Positions 21,617 to 29,247 of a stretch of DNA of 30,732 bases are shown one piece after another. The stretch is taken from positions 1-30,732 of the IMG/VR virus record IMGVR_UViG_3300020052_000024. One strand, 5' to 3'. This DNA comes from a virus. The position numbers and the translations under genes were made by a program. The notes below the pieces were generated by a model, which ran no database searches, was not told the origin of the DNA, and worked only from the letters and a program-made list of their open reading frames with translations. The first letter of the stretch is position 1; every line of letters starts with the position of its first letter.

Positions 21617-22252
21617 ATGTCGCTAGACAACGAACTTAAGAGTATCGCTCAAGCGTATTTGAGCATGCTTGACGAAAAGAAAATGGCCAAAGAAAATGAT
21701 GATGAGGACAAGGTTGATTGTCCTAAGTGTGAAGGCAAAGGATGCGATCATTGCGATGACAAAGGTTATCATATGAAAAAAGATGAAGCAATGGATCCTG
21801 TCAACAAAAAGGCCGTTAAAAAAGATTTTGACGATCGTAAAGATAAAGACATCGATAACGACGGAGACGTCGATGATTCTGATGAGTATCTTCACAAGCG
21901 TCGTAAGGCAATATCAAAATCAGTCAAGAAGGAATCCTATGATTGGGATACTATTCTTGAGATGAGCGATGACGAACTCGATGCATTTATCGATAGTCTT
22001 CCAGAGTCTGCAATTGATCAACTCACGAAAGAGTTTGAAGCGATCAGTGAAGCAGCTTCCGCTCAGATGAAACCAAAGCCTGAGGATCAAGAGAAGCTTG
22101 AACCACGCGCAGCTGGTGAAAAGGATTTTGCCGATAAGCATAAGGTTGACGTAAAGGATAATCCTGAGACTAAAAAGCAGGATGGTTCTGAAAAGGTTAA
22201 ACAAGCTGCTGGTCGTAAAGGCGATAAAAGACTAAAGGACGTTCGTAAGTAA
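21617..22252 (+). CDS. acidic prohead-core-like protein with CxxC and EF-hand-like motifs
   Basis: This 211-residue highly charged protein has three parts. CPKCEGKGCDHC (Cys35, 38, 43, 46) looks like a zinc module of the DnaJ type. DKDIDNDGDVDDSDEYL at 76-92 resembles an EF-hand calcium loop followed by an RRK helix. FEAISE-A at 145 resembles a gp21 site. Acidic and Lys-rich low-complexity regions follow. This composition is typical of scaffolding-core proteins of marine T4-like phages, where an EF-hand-like element recurs. AAGGAG precedes the ATG. Metal dependence is inference. Confidence 0.82.
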   Translation: MSLDNELKSIAQAYLSMLDEKKMAKENDDEDKVDCPKCEGKGCDHCDDKGYHMKKDEAMDPVNKKAVKKDFDDRKDKDIDNDGDVDDSDEYLHKRRKAISKSVKKESYDWDTILEMSDDELDAFIDSLPESAIDQLTKEFEAISEAASAQMKPKPEDQEKLEPRAAGEKDFADKHKVDVKDNPETKKQDGSEKVKQAAGRKGDKRLKDVRK

Positions 22253-22254
22253 CC

Positions 22255-22262
22255 AATAAATA
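22255..22262 (+). promoter_or_regulatory. possible late promoter, one mismatch
   Basis: AATAAATA differs from TATAAATA at the first base. It sits in the 43-base gap before the gene at 22296, where a promoter is expected. A 7-base perfect inverted repeat (22259-22265 with 22272-22278) overlaps it. Confidence 0.4.
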
Positions 22263-22278
22263 TCAGTATAATGATATT
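22259..22278 (+). repeat. inverted repeat between late genes
   Basis: AATATCA and TGATATT are perfectly complementary around a 6-base loop. The loop and right arm also contain TATAAT. There is no T-run, so a terminator is unlikely; an operator or RNA hairpin near the late promoter is possible. Confidence 0.6.
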
Positions 22279-22295
22279 ATTGAGGTTACGCAATT

Positions 22296-22664
22296 ATGAA
22301 GTCTTTTGATGAATTGAATGATGAAAACTTTTTGGAGTTTGCTGCAAAGTATTATAGTAATCCGCAGTGTACTTCAGAAGAAGAGTTTTATGATGACTTA
22401 AACCGTTTTAAGTATTTGAAACGATTGATGAAAAGGTATTTTGACAAGGGGGATCTGCAGGAAAGATTGATACTAAACCACATTATTATACTATACAATG
22501 TGTTTGGTATTCCTGCAGCAAACCGCATGATGTTCTATAAGTTTGAACCTCATTGCTGGCCCCTTATTAAAACCTTTCTTATCTTTCTTCATTACCTTAA
22601 GACGAATGAGTATAACGACATTCCTCTTGACGAAAATGTTATAGAGGTACTAAGGAATCTATAA
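22296..22664 (+). CDS. late protein of marine T4-like phage type, unknown function
   Basis: This 122-residue helical protein has FKYLKRLMKRYFDKGDLQERLILNHIIILYNVFG in its middle and DIPLDENVIEVL near the end. I recall this gene as a neighbour of prohead genes in marine T4-like phages. There is no enzyme motif. Weak GAGG upstream of the ATG. It is coupled to the next gene by TAATG. Confidence 0.82.
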   Translation: MKSFDELNDENFLEFAAKYYSNPQCTSEEEFYDDLNRFKYLKRLMKRYFDKGDLQERLILNHIIILYNVFGIPAANRMMFYKFEPHCWPLIKTFLIFLHYLKTNEYNDIPLDENVIEVLRNL

Positions 22665-23245
22665 TGGGCATTGTTTCTAGAGCAGCAGATGTATATTACA
22701 CATACAGATTCATTCGCACGTTGGTCACACCGTGGGAAGAACTGGATGCCTATAAGTTAGGTCTTATTGACGGAAACGGAAAGAACCTAAAGAAACCTTC
22801 TACGTCTGAGGAAAAGGATTCATACAGCGTATTCTTTAGACTCGTATTTAATATCAAAAGAATTTTAGAAAAGTTGCCGTTCGGTAAGAGTCGTATCTCT
22901 TCCTATGCCGCAGCTTTGTTTTTGCTCAAGGAACACACTAAGATGTCCGATGAGCAAATGGCCCATGCTTTTGCCGAGGTAGGAATAGACATTGATAGTC
23001 TACTTGCTGAGGATAACGCGTGGCACGTACAAGAGAATAACACACTATCTCCTGGTGTGTTTAAGTTGGCGCAGGATATCGCTAGTCCACTGACTGGTGA
23101 AATGATTGCTCGTAAAGGAACTACTGTTTTAGTTGACGAAGGGACAGAACCGTCAGGTCTTGTCTTAGGCGAAAGTATATATAAAATTAAGCATGTTCAA
23201 ACTAAGCAGGACATATTTGTATCTTCCGGAGACTTGTTGCGATGA
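22664..23245 (+). CDS. late protein of marine T4-like phage type, unknown function
   Basis: This 193-residue protein starts MGIVSRAADVYYTYRFIRTL, with a KRILEKLPFGKSRISSYAA segment near residue 70. The C-terminal part (LTGEMIARKGTTVLV) looks like a small beta domain. I recall the N-terminal half from marine T4-like phages next to the previous gene, which supports a shared head or tail role. No membrane segment or catalytic motif is visible. It overlaps the next gene by 4 bases. Confidence 0.82.
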   Translation: MGIVSRAADVYYTYRFIRTLVTPWEELDAYKLGLIDGNGKNLKKPSTSEEKDSYSVFFRLVFNIKRILEKLPFGKSRISSYAAALFLLKEHTKMSDEQMAHAFAEVGIDIDSLLAEDNAWHVQENNTLSPGVFKLAQDIASPLTGEMIARKGTTVLVDEGTEPSGLVLGESIYKIKHVQTKQDIFVSSGDLLR

Positions 23246-23757
23246 AAAATTTTAGCTTTTGGGTAGCTACTATGGATGAAGAATTACAAGAAGCTGCTGC
23301 TCCTCGTTGGAAAAGAGCTGGTCCTAATGGCGAAATACAAGCTACTATCGGTGGAAAGAAATATCAAATAGAAAAAGCACTAGACCACAACGAACGCCAT
23401 AAAGGCGAGTGGAAAGTTATGGTTTGGGATAAGCGTAGACGAGACTGGGAGTGGGAAACCACTGAGTACAGTAAAGCCAACGCTAAAGCTTGGATTATGG
23501 ATAGACTAAAAGAAGAAACCATTGATGAAGATAGTCCTTGCTGGGATGGTTATAAGCAAGTCGGTACTAAGAAAAAGGGAAAAAGAACAGTTCCCAACTG
23601 TGTACCAGAAGATGCACCCGTAAACGCGGTCGGTACGGACGGTGGCGTTGATCTGAACCCAACAGGTCGCCCCGTGAAAATGGATCGCAGGTCTAGGTGG
23701 GACGTGAGCAAGTTGTTCCGTCGTGCAAATGGACCTAAAAAGAAACAGGAGAAATAG
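23242..23757 (+). CDS. basic late protein with capsid-targeting-like leader
   Basis: This 171-residue protein begins MKNFSFWVATMDEELQE-A (possible cleavage after Glu17). Residues 24-90 form a beta-rich domain with many Trp and Lys residues. At about 98-124 is a DSPCWDGYKQVGTKKKGKR-to-PNCVPE motif with two Cys residues that I recall from marine T4-like proteins. The Lys/Arg-rich C-terminus could bind DNA. The ATG overlaps the preceding stop region (ATGA). It is probably a virion-internal protein. Confidence 0.82.
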   Translation: MKNFSFWVATMDEELQEAAAPRWKRAGPNGEIQATIGGKKYQIEKALDHNERHKGEWKVMVWDKRRRDWEWETTEYSKANAKAWIMDRLKEETIDEDSPCWDGYKQVGTKKKGKRTVPNCVPEDAPVNAVGTDGGVDLNPTGRPVKMDRRSRWDVSKLFRRANGPKKKQEK

Positions 23758-23758
23758 A

Positions 23759-23878
23759 ATGATTGACGTACTTATCTGGGTAGCAGTTGGCGCATTTATC
23801 GGTTGGAACTTTCCTCAACCGTTTTGGGCAAAGGCCATCCAAAATAAAGTTATGAGCGTTCTTAAAAGAGACGTATAA
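23759..23878 (+). CDS. 39-residue membrane protein
   Basis: This short ORF has AGGAG 8 bases before its ATG. It starts with a hydrophobic helix (VLIWVAVGAFIGW) and ends basic. The stop overlaps the start of the i-spanin gene (TAATG), so it is translated in the same lysis-like cluster. It could help the holin or spanin, but no motif says so. Confidence 0.7.
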   Translation: MIDVLIWVAVGAFIGWNFPQPFWAKAIQNKVMSVLKRDV

Positions 23879-24258
23879 TGTTTGGTGGATTGAAGGTTTA
23901 TTTGATTATGGGATCAGTGTTGGCGACGGTTGCCGTAGGTGGTTACTTTTACTATAAAGACACTCAGGCTCAGATCAAACTATTAACTGAAAACGCAGCA
24001 AAACTAGAAACAGCAGTTGACGCCCAGGAAGTCGTAATAGACCAAATGGAACAAACTGCGGCAAGGCAAGCTGAGCTAAACACTCAGCTTAACGAGTCTT
24101 TACAAGCAGCAGAATCCTATCAGGATGAGCTATTGAATAAACTTCAGGAACACGACCTTACTCGCTTGGCGATTCGTAAACCTGGACTAATCGAAAGTAG
24201 AATTAATGATGCAACCAAAAAACTATTTGACGATCTCGAGTCTGCTACTAGCAACTAG
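23878..24258 (+). CDS. i-spanin, Rz-like
   Basis: This 126-residue protein has one N-terminal transmembrane helix (VYLIMGSVLATVAVGGYFYY) and a long coiled coil (about residues 30-95). That is the plan of an Rz-type inner-membrane spanin, which bridges to the outer membrane during lysis. The partner overlaps its 3' end. Length and order fit a classical Rz/Rz1 pair. Confidence 0.85.
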   Translation: MFGGLKVYLIMGSVLATVAVGGYFYYKDTQAQIKLLTENAAKLETAVDAQEVVIDQMEQTAARQAELNTQLNESLQAAESYQDELLNKLQEHDLTRLAIRKPGLIESRINDATKKLFDDLESATSN

Positions 24259-24592
24259 TGTACTCGGTGGCTGCGCACTGTTCTCTCCACAAGAGAAGAT
24301 AGTAACCGTACCTCAGATCATAGAAAAAGATATCCCATTGGCTGATAGACCAAAAGGTCTTTCTTTGGCCGACGTTGAGTTTTTTGTTGTCACCGCCGAG
24401 AACTATGATGAGTTCGAAAGTCGTTTTACGGATGAGAACGGCCAATTGGTATTCGTTGCTATGTCAGTCCGCGGCTACGAGGCAATGTCCTTGAACATGG
24501 CCGAACTTCGTAGGTACATACTTCAGCAAAAAGAAGTCATTGTTTACTACGAAAATTCTTTAGAAAAAAATACGAAAAAAGACACACAATAG
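24206..24592 (+). CDS. o-spanin lipoprotein, Rz1-like
   Basis: This 128-residue protein has an N-terminal signal peptide ending in a lipobox (VLGGC, Cys23). A proline-containing segment follows the lipobox. It starts in another frame inside the last 53 bases of the i-spanin gene, a typical Rz1 arrangement. It would be an outer-membrane lipoprotein that joins the coiled-coil i-spanin at the last step of lysis in a Gram-negative host. It is larger than many Rz1 proteins, with an extra acidic and helical C-terminal region. No holin or endolysin is recognised in the window. Confidence 0.85.
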   Translation: MMQPKNYLTISSLLLATSVLGGCALFSPQEKIVTVPQIIEKDIPLADRPKGLSLADVEFFVVTAENYDEFESRFTDENGQLVFVAMSVRGYEAMSLNMAELRRYILQQKEVIVYYENSLEKNTKKDTQ

Positions 24593-24594
24593 GG

Positions 24595-24623
24595 TTTACA
24601 TCCTAGCCTTTTTGTGGTATAAT
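24595..24623 (+). promoter_or_regulatory. sigma70-type promoter P6 for nrdA
   Basis: TTTACA at 24595-24600 and TATAAT at 24618-24623 have a 17-base spacer, with TGG before the -10 box. It begins two bases after the o-spanin stop and restarts early-type transcription for the ribonucleotide reductase genes. Confidence 0.88.
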
Positions 24624-24655
24624 AGTCTTATCATTTAGAAAATTGGAGTCACTTG

Positions 24656-26947
24656 ATGGCAGATAATATTTTTGTTACTAAAAGGGACGGCCGAACTGAG
24701 CCGTTCGACCTTGATAAAGTCCATAAAGTACTCGAGTGGGCAACTGCAGATATCACTGGCGTGTCTATATCAGAGATTGAAATCAAGGCAAATATTCAGT
24801 TATACGATAAGATCCCAGCCTATGACATTCATGAGCTTTTAATCAAATCGGCGGCAGAGCTGATATCTGATAGAACGATTAACTATCAGTATGTTGCCTC
24901 ACGTCTAATTAACTACAAGTTGCGTAAAGAGGTCTATGGTCAATACGAACCTTGGCCCTTGGCTCAACTTATCATTGAGAACGTATCCCGTGGTGTATAC
25001 GATGGATCCATCATGGAGGAATATACCCGTGATGAGATAGATCAATTAGGATCATACATCAAACACGAACGTGACGATATGTTTACATTTGTTGGTATGG
25101 AACAGTTCCGTGGCAAGTATCTCGTGCAGGACCGTAGGACCAAAGAATACTACGAAACTCCGCAGATGCTGTATATGATGATTGCGGCCACACTGTTTAT
25201 AAACTATCCAAAAGATACCCGTATGAAATGGGTAAAGGAGTTTTATGATGCAATCTCACAATTTTACATTTCTTTACCGACTCCAATTATGGCTGGCGTG
25301 CGTACACCTACTCGTCAGTTCTCGTCATGTGTCCTTATTGAAAGCGGAGATAGCTTGGATTCAATCAACGCCACGTCGACGTCGATTGTTCGGTACATTT
25401 CTAAGAAGGCTGGAATCGGCATTGCCGCAGGCAGTATCAGAGCACTCGGAGCTAAGATTGGAGATGGTTCGATTGTACACACAGGACTTATCCCTTTTCT
25501 TAAGTACTTCCAGGCTGCGGTCAAATCGTGTAGTCAGGGAGGAGTGCGCGGCGGTGCAGCAACTGTATATCTCCCAATCTGGCATTTAGAGTTCGAGGAT
25601 CTTGTAGTACTTAAAAACAACAAGGGTACCGAAGAGAACCGAGTCCGTCATATGGACTACGCGTTTCAGTTCAATAAACTGATGTATGAAAGGCTACTAT
25701 CAGGTGGTAACATTACGTTCTTTTCGCCTGATGATGTCCCTGGACTATACGAAGCATTCTATGCGGACCAAGACAAGTTTCGTGAGTTATACGAAAAGTA
25801 TGAGCGCAAGACATCCATTCGTAAAAACTCTATGCCAGCGATTGATGTCTTTAGTCAGTTCATCAAGGAGAGAAAGGACACTGGTAGAATCTACCTAATG
25901 AATGTCGACCATGCAAACGATCACGGCGCGTTCAAATCAGACCTTGCTCCAATCAGGCAGTCAAATCTATGTTGTGAGATTGATCTTCCAACTAAACCAT
26001 TAAACTCAGCAAACGACGACGAGGGTGAGATCTCGCTGTGTACGTTATCAGCAATTAACTGGGGACTCATTAATGAACCTAAAGACTTTGAAAAATACTG
26101 TAATCTCGCCGTTAGATCGCTGGATGCTCTTCTCGATTACCAAGCTTATCCTGTTAAAGCAGCCGAAGTTTCCACACGGAACCGTCGTCCTCTTGGGATT
26201 GGTATTATTAACCTTGCTTACTTTTTGGCGAAAAGAGGATTGGGATATAACGAAGAAGCATTGGCCACTATTGATGAATACGCTGAGGCATGGTCATATT
26301 ACCTAATCAAGGCATCTGCTGATTTAGCAGCAGAGCAAGGATCCATTCCATTGATCAACGAATCAAAGTATGGTGACGGAGTTCTTCCTGTTGACACCTA
26401 TAAGAAGGATGTTGATGAACTCGTCAAACCTAAACAGAGAATGGATTGGAAAGGTCTACGAAAGCAACTGAAAACATCAGGCATTCGTAACTCTACTCTG
26501 ATGGCGTTGATGCCAGCAGAAACATCTGCTCAGATATCCAACTCCACGAATGGTATTGAACCACCTCGTGCGTTGGTATCGTATAAGCAGTCAAAGGATG
26601 GTGTAATGGCTCAGGTAGTTCCTGGGTACCACCATCTTAAAAATAAGTACGATCTGCTGTGGGATCAAAAATCTCCACAGGGTTACCTTAAGATTTGTGC
26701 AGTACTACAGAAGTATATCGATCAGGGAATATCCGTGAACACGAGTTATAATCCTGAGCACTTTGATGAAGGTAAGGTACCTATGTCTGAAATGATTAAA
26801 GACATTGTTACTTTTTACAAGTATGGTGGTAAGCAACTATATTATAACAACACTTACGATGGATCCGGTGAGTTCAAGGAAGAAGCATTAGTGGAACTTG
26901 AGTCAGCCGCAATAGATGATGAGCACTGTGATAGCTGCGTCATATAA
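24656..26947 (+). CDS. nrdA: ribonucleotide reductase class Ia, large subunit NrdA
   Basis: This enzyme reduces ribonucleoside diphosphates to deoxy forms. The 763-residue protein has an N-terminal ATP-cone-like region and FSSC (Cys225). It also has SNLCCEIDLPT (Cys439, Glu441) and ISLCTLS (Cys462); these Cys positions match the well-known E. coli numbers exactly. KQLYYNNT carries the radical-transfer tyrosines, and the C-terminus ends CDSCVI with the redox Cys pair. ATG 24656 was chosen over TTG 24653; GGAG lies upstream. NrdB and glutaredoxin follow directly, so the phage carries a complete pathway. Confidence 0.97.
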   Translation: MADNIFVTKRDGRTEPFDLDKVHKVLEWATADITGVSISEIEIKANIQLYDKIPAYDIHELLIKSAAELISDRTINYQYVASRLINYKLRKEVYGQYEPWPLAQLIIENVSRGVYDGSIMEEYTRDEIDQLGSYIKHERDDMFTFVGMEQFRGKYLVQDRRTKEYYETPQMLYMMIAATLFINYPKDTRMKWVKEFYDAISQFYISLPTPIMAGVRTPTRQFSSCVLIESGDSLDSINATSTSIVRYISKKAGIGIAAGSIRALGAKIGDGSIVHTGLIPFLKYFQAAVKSCSQGGVRGGAATVYLPIWHLEFEDLVVLKNNKGTEENRVRHMDYAFQFNKLMYERLLSGGNITFFSPDDVPGLYEAFYADQDKFRELYEKYERKTSIRKNSMPAIDVFSQFIKERKDTGRIYLMNVDHANDHGAFKSDLAPIRQSNLCCEIDLPTKPLNSANDDEGEISLCTLSAINWGLINEPKDFEKYCNLAVRSLDALLDYQAYPVKAAEVSTRNRRPLGIGIINLAYFLAKRGLGYNEEALATIDEYAEAWSYYLIKASADLAAEQGSIPLINESKYGDGVLPVDTYKKDVDELVKPKQRMDWKGLRKQLKTSGIRNSTLMALMPAETSAQISNSTNGIEPPRALVSYKQSKDGVMAQVVPGYHHLKNKYDLLWDQKSPQGYLKICAVLQKYIDQGISVNTSYNPEHFDEGKVPMSEMIKDIVTFYKYGGKQLYYNNTYDGSGEFKEEALVELESAAIDDEHCDSCVI

Positions 26948-26956
26948 GGAAAGCAC

Positions 26957-28078
26957 ATGTCAGTATTTCAAAAGAAGAAAAAATCTCACCTTGAGTCAAT
27001 GATGTTCTTTGACGAGCCCGTGGATGTGGCTCGTTATGATCAATTGCGTTATCCTACATTGGATAAGATTACCGATAAACAGTTAGGTTTCTTTTGGCGA
27101 CCAGAAGAGGTCGACGTATCAAAGGACAAGGGCGACTTTGCCAACCTGACTGATAACGAAAAACATATCTTTACATCGAACCTTAAACGGCAGATCCTAT
27201 TGGATTCCGTTCAGGGTCGAGGACCAACCGAAACGCTCATGCCGGTTGCGTCAGTTCCAGAGATTGAGCCGTTGGTTATGGCGTGGGCATTCATGGAGAC
27301 TATTCATAGTCGTTCTTACACGCATATCATTCGTAACGTATATCCAAACCCAAGTCGTGTCTTTGACGAAATGTTGGATATCCAAGAGATCGTTGATTGC
27401 GCAAAGGACATTAGTCGATATTATGATGAATCGATAGAGGCCTCAAAGTGGTGGGAACTACTCGGTGAAGGCACGCATACCGTTAATGGTAAAAAGGTCG
27501 AAGTGGATCTATACGAACTAAAGAAAAAACTATGGATGGCTCTGAACTCAATTAATGTTTTAGAAGGAGTACGATTCTATGTTTCGTTCGCTTGTTCGTG
27601 GGCTTTTGCAGAGCTTAAGAAGATGGAAGGCAACGCCAAAATCATCAAGTTCATCGCAAGAGATGAAAACACCCACCTCGCCGCCAGTCAAACAATCCTC
27701 AAAGCCCTCCCGAAAGACGACCCAGACTTCGAAAAAATCAAAGAAGAAACGTCCGACGCGGTAATTCAAATGTTCGTTGATGCAGTCGAACAAGAAAAGC
27801 AATGGGCTGATTATCTGTTCAAGGACGGATCAATGATTGGCCTTAACGCTAAACTCTTATATGATTATATAGAATGGATCGCGTGTAAGCGCATGAAGGT
27901 GTTAGGTTACGCCTGTCCGTACTCTCCTGGTCAATCAAATCCATTACCGTGGACTGAAAAATGGATTGGCGGAGGAAACGTTCAGGTGGCACCACAAGAA
28001 ACTGAGATCAGTTCTTATGTTCTTGGCGGGGTTAAACAGGATGTATCTGAGGATACTTTTAAGGGATTATCACTATGA
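26957..28078 (+). CDS. nrdB: ribonucleotide reductase class Ia, small subunit NrdB
   Basis: This 373-residue R2 protein holds the di-iron tyrosyl radical. Motifs are LLDSVQGR (Asp ligand), METIHSRSYTHII (Glu, His and radical Tyr) and ARDENTHLA (Glu and His ligands). The length fits the family (388 in T4). AAGGA precedes the ATG. The gene overlaps the glutaredoxin start. About 27640-27765, around and after the ARDENTH motif, the codon choice changes to C-ending codons with few T, unlike the rest of the gene; see the findings. Confidence 0.97.
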   Translation: MSVFQKKKKSHLESMMFFDEPVDVARYDQLRYPTLDKITDKQLGFFWRPEEVDVSKDKGDFANLTDNEKHIFTSNLKRQILLDSVQGRGPTETLMPVASVPEIEPLVMAWAFMETIHSRSYTHIIRNVYPNPSRVFDEMLDIQEIVDCAKDISRYYDESIEASKWWELLGEGTHTVNGKKVEVDLYELKKKLWMALNSINVLEGVRFYVSFACSWAFAELKKMEGNAKIIKFIARDENTHLAASQTILKALPKDDPDFEKIKEETSDAVIQMFVDAVEQEKQWADYLFKDGSMIGLNAKLLYDYIEWIACKRMKVLGYACPYSPGQSNPLPWTEKWIGGGNVQVAPQETEISSYVLGGVKQDVSEDTFKGLSL

Positions 28079-28323
28079 ACATTACTATCTATTCAATGGA
28101 TGGGTGTGGTCACTGCGTTGGTGCAAAGGCCGCACTCACTCTTAAGAACATTGATTTTACTGAAGTCAAGGTTCCACACGATATGACTACTGCAGCCTTC
28201 GTTGAGAAGTTTCCTATGGCAAGATCGATGCCACTTATCTTTGATGGCGACCACCTGATTGGTGGTCTTCAAGAACTACAGTCCTATCTACTCTCAAAGG
28301 AGTTAGAGGGCGTTACGATATGA
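28075..28323 (+). CDS. glutaredoxin
   Basis: This 82-residue thioredoxin-fold protein has active-site Cys11-Gly-His-Cys14. A cis-Pro segment (SMPLIF) and a terminal GG motif (IGGLQEL) for glutathione binding follow. It would reduce the NrdA/NrdB reductase, whose genes precede it. The start overlaps the nrdB stop (ATGA), and the stop overlaps the next ORF's ATG. The Gly-His pair, in place of Pro-Tyr, is a variant seen in reductase-coupled glutaredoxins. Confidence 0.93.
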   Translation: MNITIYSMDGCGHCVGAKAALTLKNIDFTEVKVPHDMTTAAFVEKFPMARSMPLIFDGDHLIGGLQELQSYLLSKELEGVTI

Positions 28324-28481
28324 GCATCACTAAGGAATGTTTTGCTTGTGGGGTTAAGTTTAGTATTAAGTTTGACGATGATGAGGCAGAACTAAATTTC
28401 TGTCCTCATTGTGGTGAAGAGGATTTTGAGGAACTACAGTTCGAGGATGATCCTGACTATGGAGACTGGGACGAGGAGTAA
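28320..28481 (+). CDS. 53-residue zinc-ribbon protein
   Basis: Two Cys pairs (Cys7-x-x-Cys10 and Cys28-Pro-His-Cys31) form a small zinc ribbon, followed by a very acidic tail. The ATG overlaps the glutaredoxin stop. It could be a regulator or a redox partner. I see no stronger assignment. Confidence 0.78.
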   Translation: MSITKECFACGVKFSIKFDDDEAELNFCPHCGEEDFEELQFEDDPDYGDWDEE

Positions 28482-28483
28482 CA

Positions 28484-28491
28484 TATAAATA
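28484..28491 (+). promoter_or_regulatory. T4-type late promoter box
   Basis: TATAAATA lies three bases after the zinc-ribbon stop codon and about 30 bases before the ATG at 28521. An exact match to the consensus in a gap between genes. Confidence 0.8.
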
Positions 28492-28520
28492 GTCTATATT
28501 GAATAAAATATGGACTAAGT

Positions 28521-28961
28521 ATGAATTGGTTATATGAAGGCGCGGAGTACGAACTACCAGAAGGCGTTGACCATTCGGATATTTACGGGTTTGTTTATCT
28601 TATTACTAATATCGAGAATGGCCGCAAGTACATTGGAAAAAAGTTCTTTTGGCGCAAGAAGATCCTTCCCATCACTAAAACTCGTAAACGACGAAAACAC
28701 ACCCAGGTCGAATCCGATTGGAGAAGTTACTATGGGTCGTCGGAAGAGCTCAATTCAGACATAGAAAAATACGGCAAAGACAACTTTCGCAGAGAGATAC
28801 TACACATCTGCAAAACCAAAGGCGAGTGTGGTTATCTGGAAGCAAAGGAGCAATTCGTGAGAGATGCATTGCTAACAGACGAATACTACAACACGTGGAT
28901 TCAAGTTAGAGTAAGAAAAAATCATATTAATGGTTTACATCTTAAGGAAAATGGTGTATAA
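28521..28961 (+). CDS. GIY-YIG endonuclease-like protein
   Basis: This 146-residue protein has the GIY-YIG core GFVYLITNIENGRKYIGKK (GFVY for GIY, KYIG for YIG). It continues with a basic region, a DWRSYYGSS segment and a helix with conserved Arg and Glu. I recall homologues in T4-like phages annotated as seg-like or putative endonucleases. A DNA-processing role is likely. It could be a homing endonuclease, but the late promoter and the absence of an interrupted gene argue for a normal phage function. Start: ATG 28521, with a weak ribosome site. The 3' end overlaps promoter P7. Confidence 0.87.
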   Translation: MNWLYEGAEYELPEGVDHSDIYGFVYLITNIENGRKYIGKKFFWRKKILPITKTRKRRKHTQVESDWRSYYGSSEELNSDIEKYGKDNFRREILHICKTKGECGYLEAKEQFVRDALLTDEYYNTWIQVRVRKNHINGLHLKENGV

Positions 28962-28962
28962 T
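28934..28962 (+). promoter_or_regulatory. sigma70-type promoter P7
   Basis: TTTACA at 28934-28939 and TATAAT at 28957-28962 have a 17-base spacer, all inside the end of the GIY-YIG gene. The expected transcription start falls at about 28969, exactly the ATG of the next gene. Confidence 0.8.
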
Positions 28963-28968
28963 AGTACT

Positions 28969-29247
28969 ATGAATGATAACGTAATACCTTTCCCTGTGGT
29001 ACATAAGTCTGAGGAATCAGTCGAATTGGCCCTTGACATATTTGAAGGTATAGCCGAATTCTTAGATGATGAAGGCTACGACATAGATGATATGAAGGAT
29101 GATCTGAACGTCATCTGCAATATGATGGTAGCAGCCATCACCCGACAGGCTGGAAATCCGCATTTCCTACATGAGGTATTGGCGGAACTACATCAGACCT
29201 TAAAAAAACTCGTAGAGGATAACCAAGAAGATAATGATAGTAATTGA
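28969..29247 (+). CDS. small acidic hypothetical protein, possibly leaderless
   Basis: This 92-residue acidic helical protein starts MNDNVIPFP and has no known motif. Transcribed from P7, its mRNA would begin at or near the start codon, so translation would be leaderless. In-frame ATGs upstream (28951, 28930) would put the start inside the promoter; the one at 28951 has AAGGA close by and would work on longer transcripts. It overlaps the RNase H gene by 14 bases. Confidence 0.78.
   Translation: MNDNVIPFPVVHKSEESVELALDIFEGIAEFLDDEGYDIDDMKDDLNVICNMMVAAITRQAGNPHFLHEVLAELHQTLKKLVEDNQEDNDSN

Noticed and set aside
22266-22278. TATAAT at 22267 as a sigma70 promoter
   Set aside because: No TTTACA-like -35 box at 17 bases upstream; the hairpin and the AATAAATA box explain the sequence as well.
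28521-28961. GIY-YIG gene as a homing endonuclease inserted beside rnh
   Set aside because: It has its own late promoter and no split or intron-bearing host gene is visible. Homologues seem to be ordinary phage genes.
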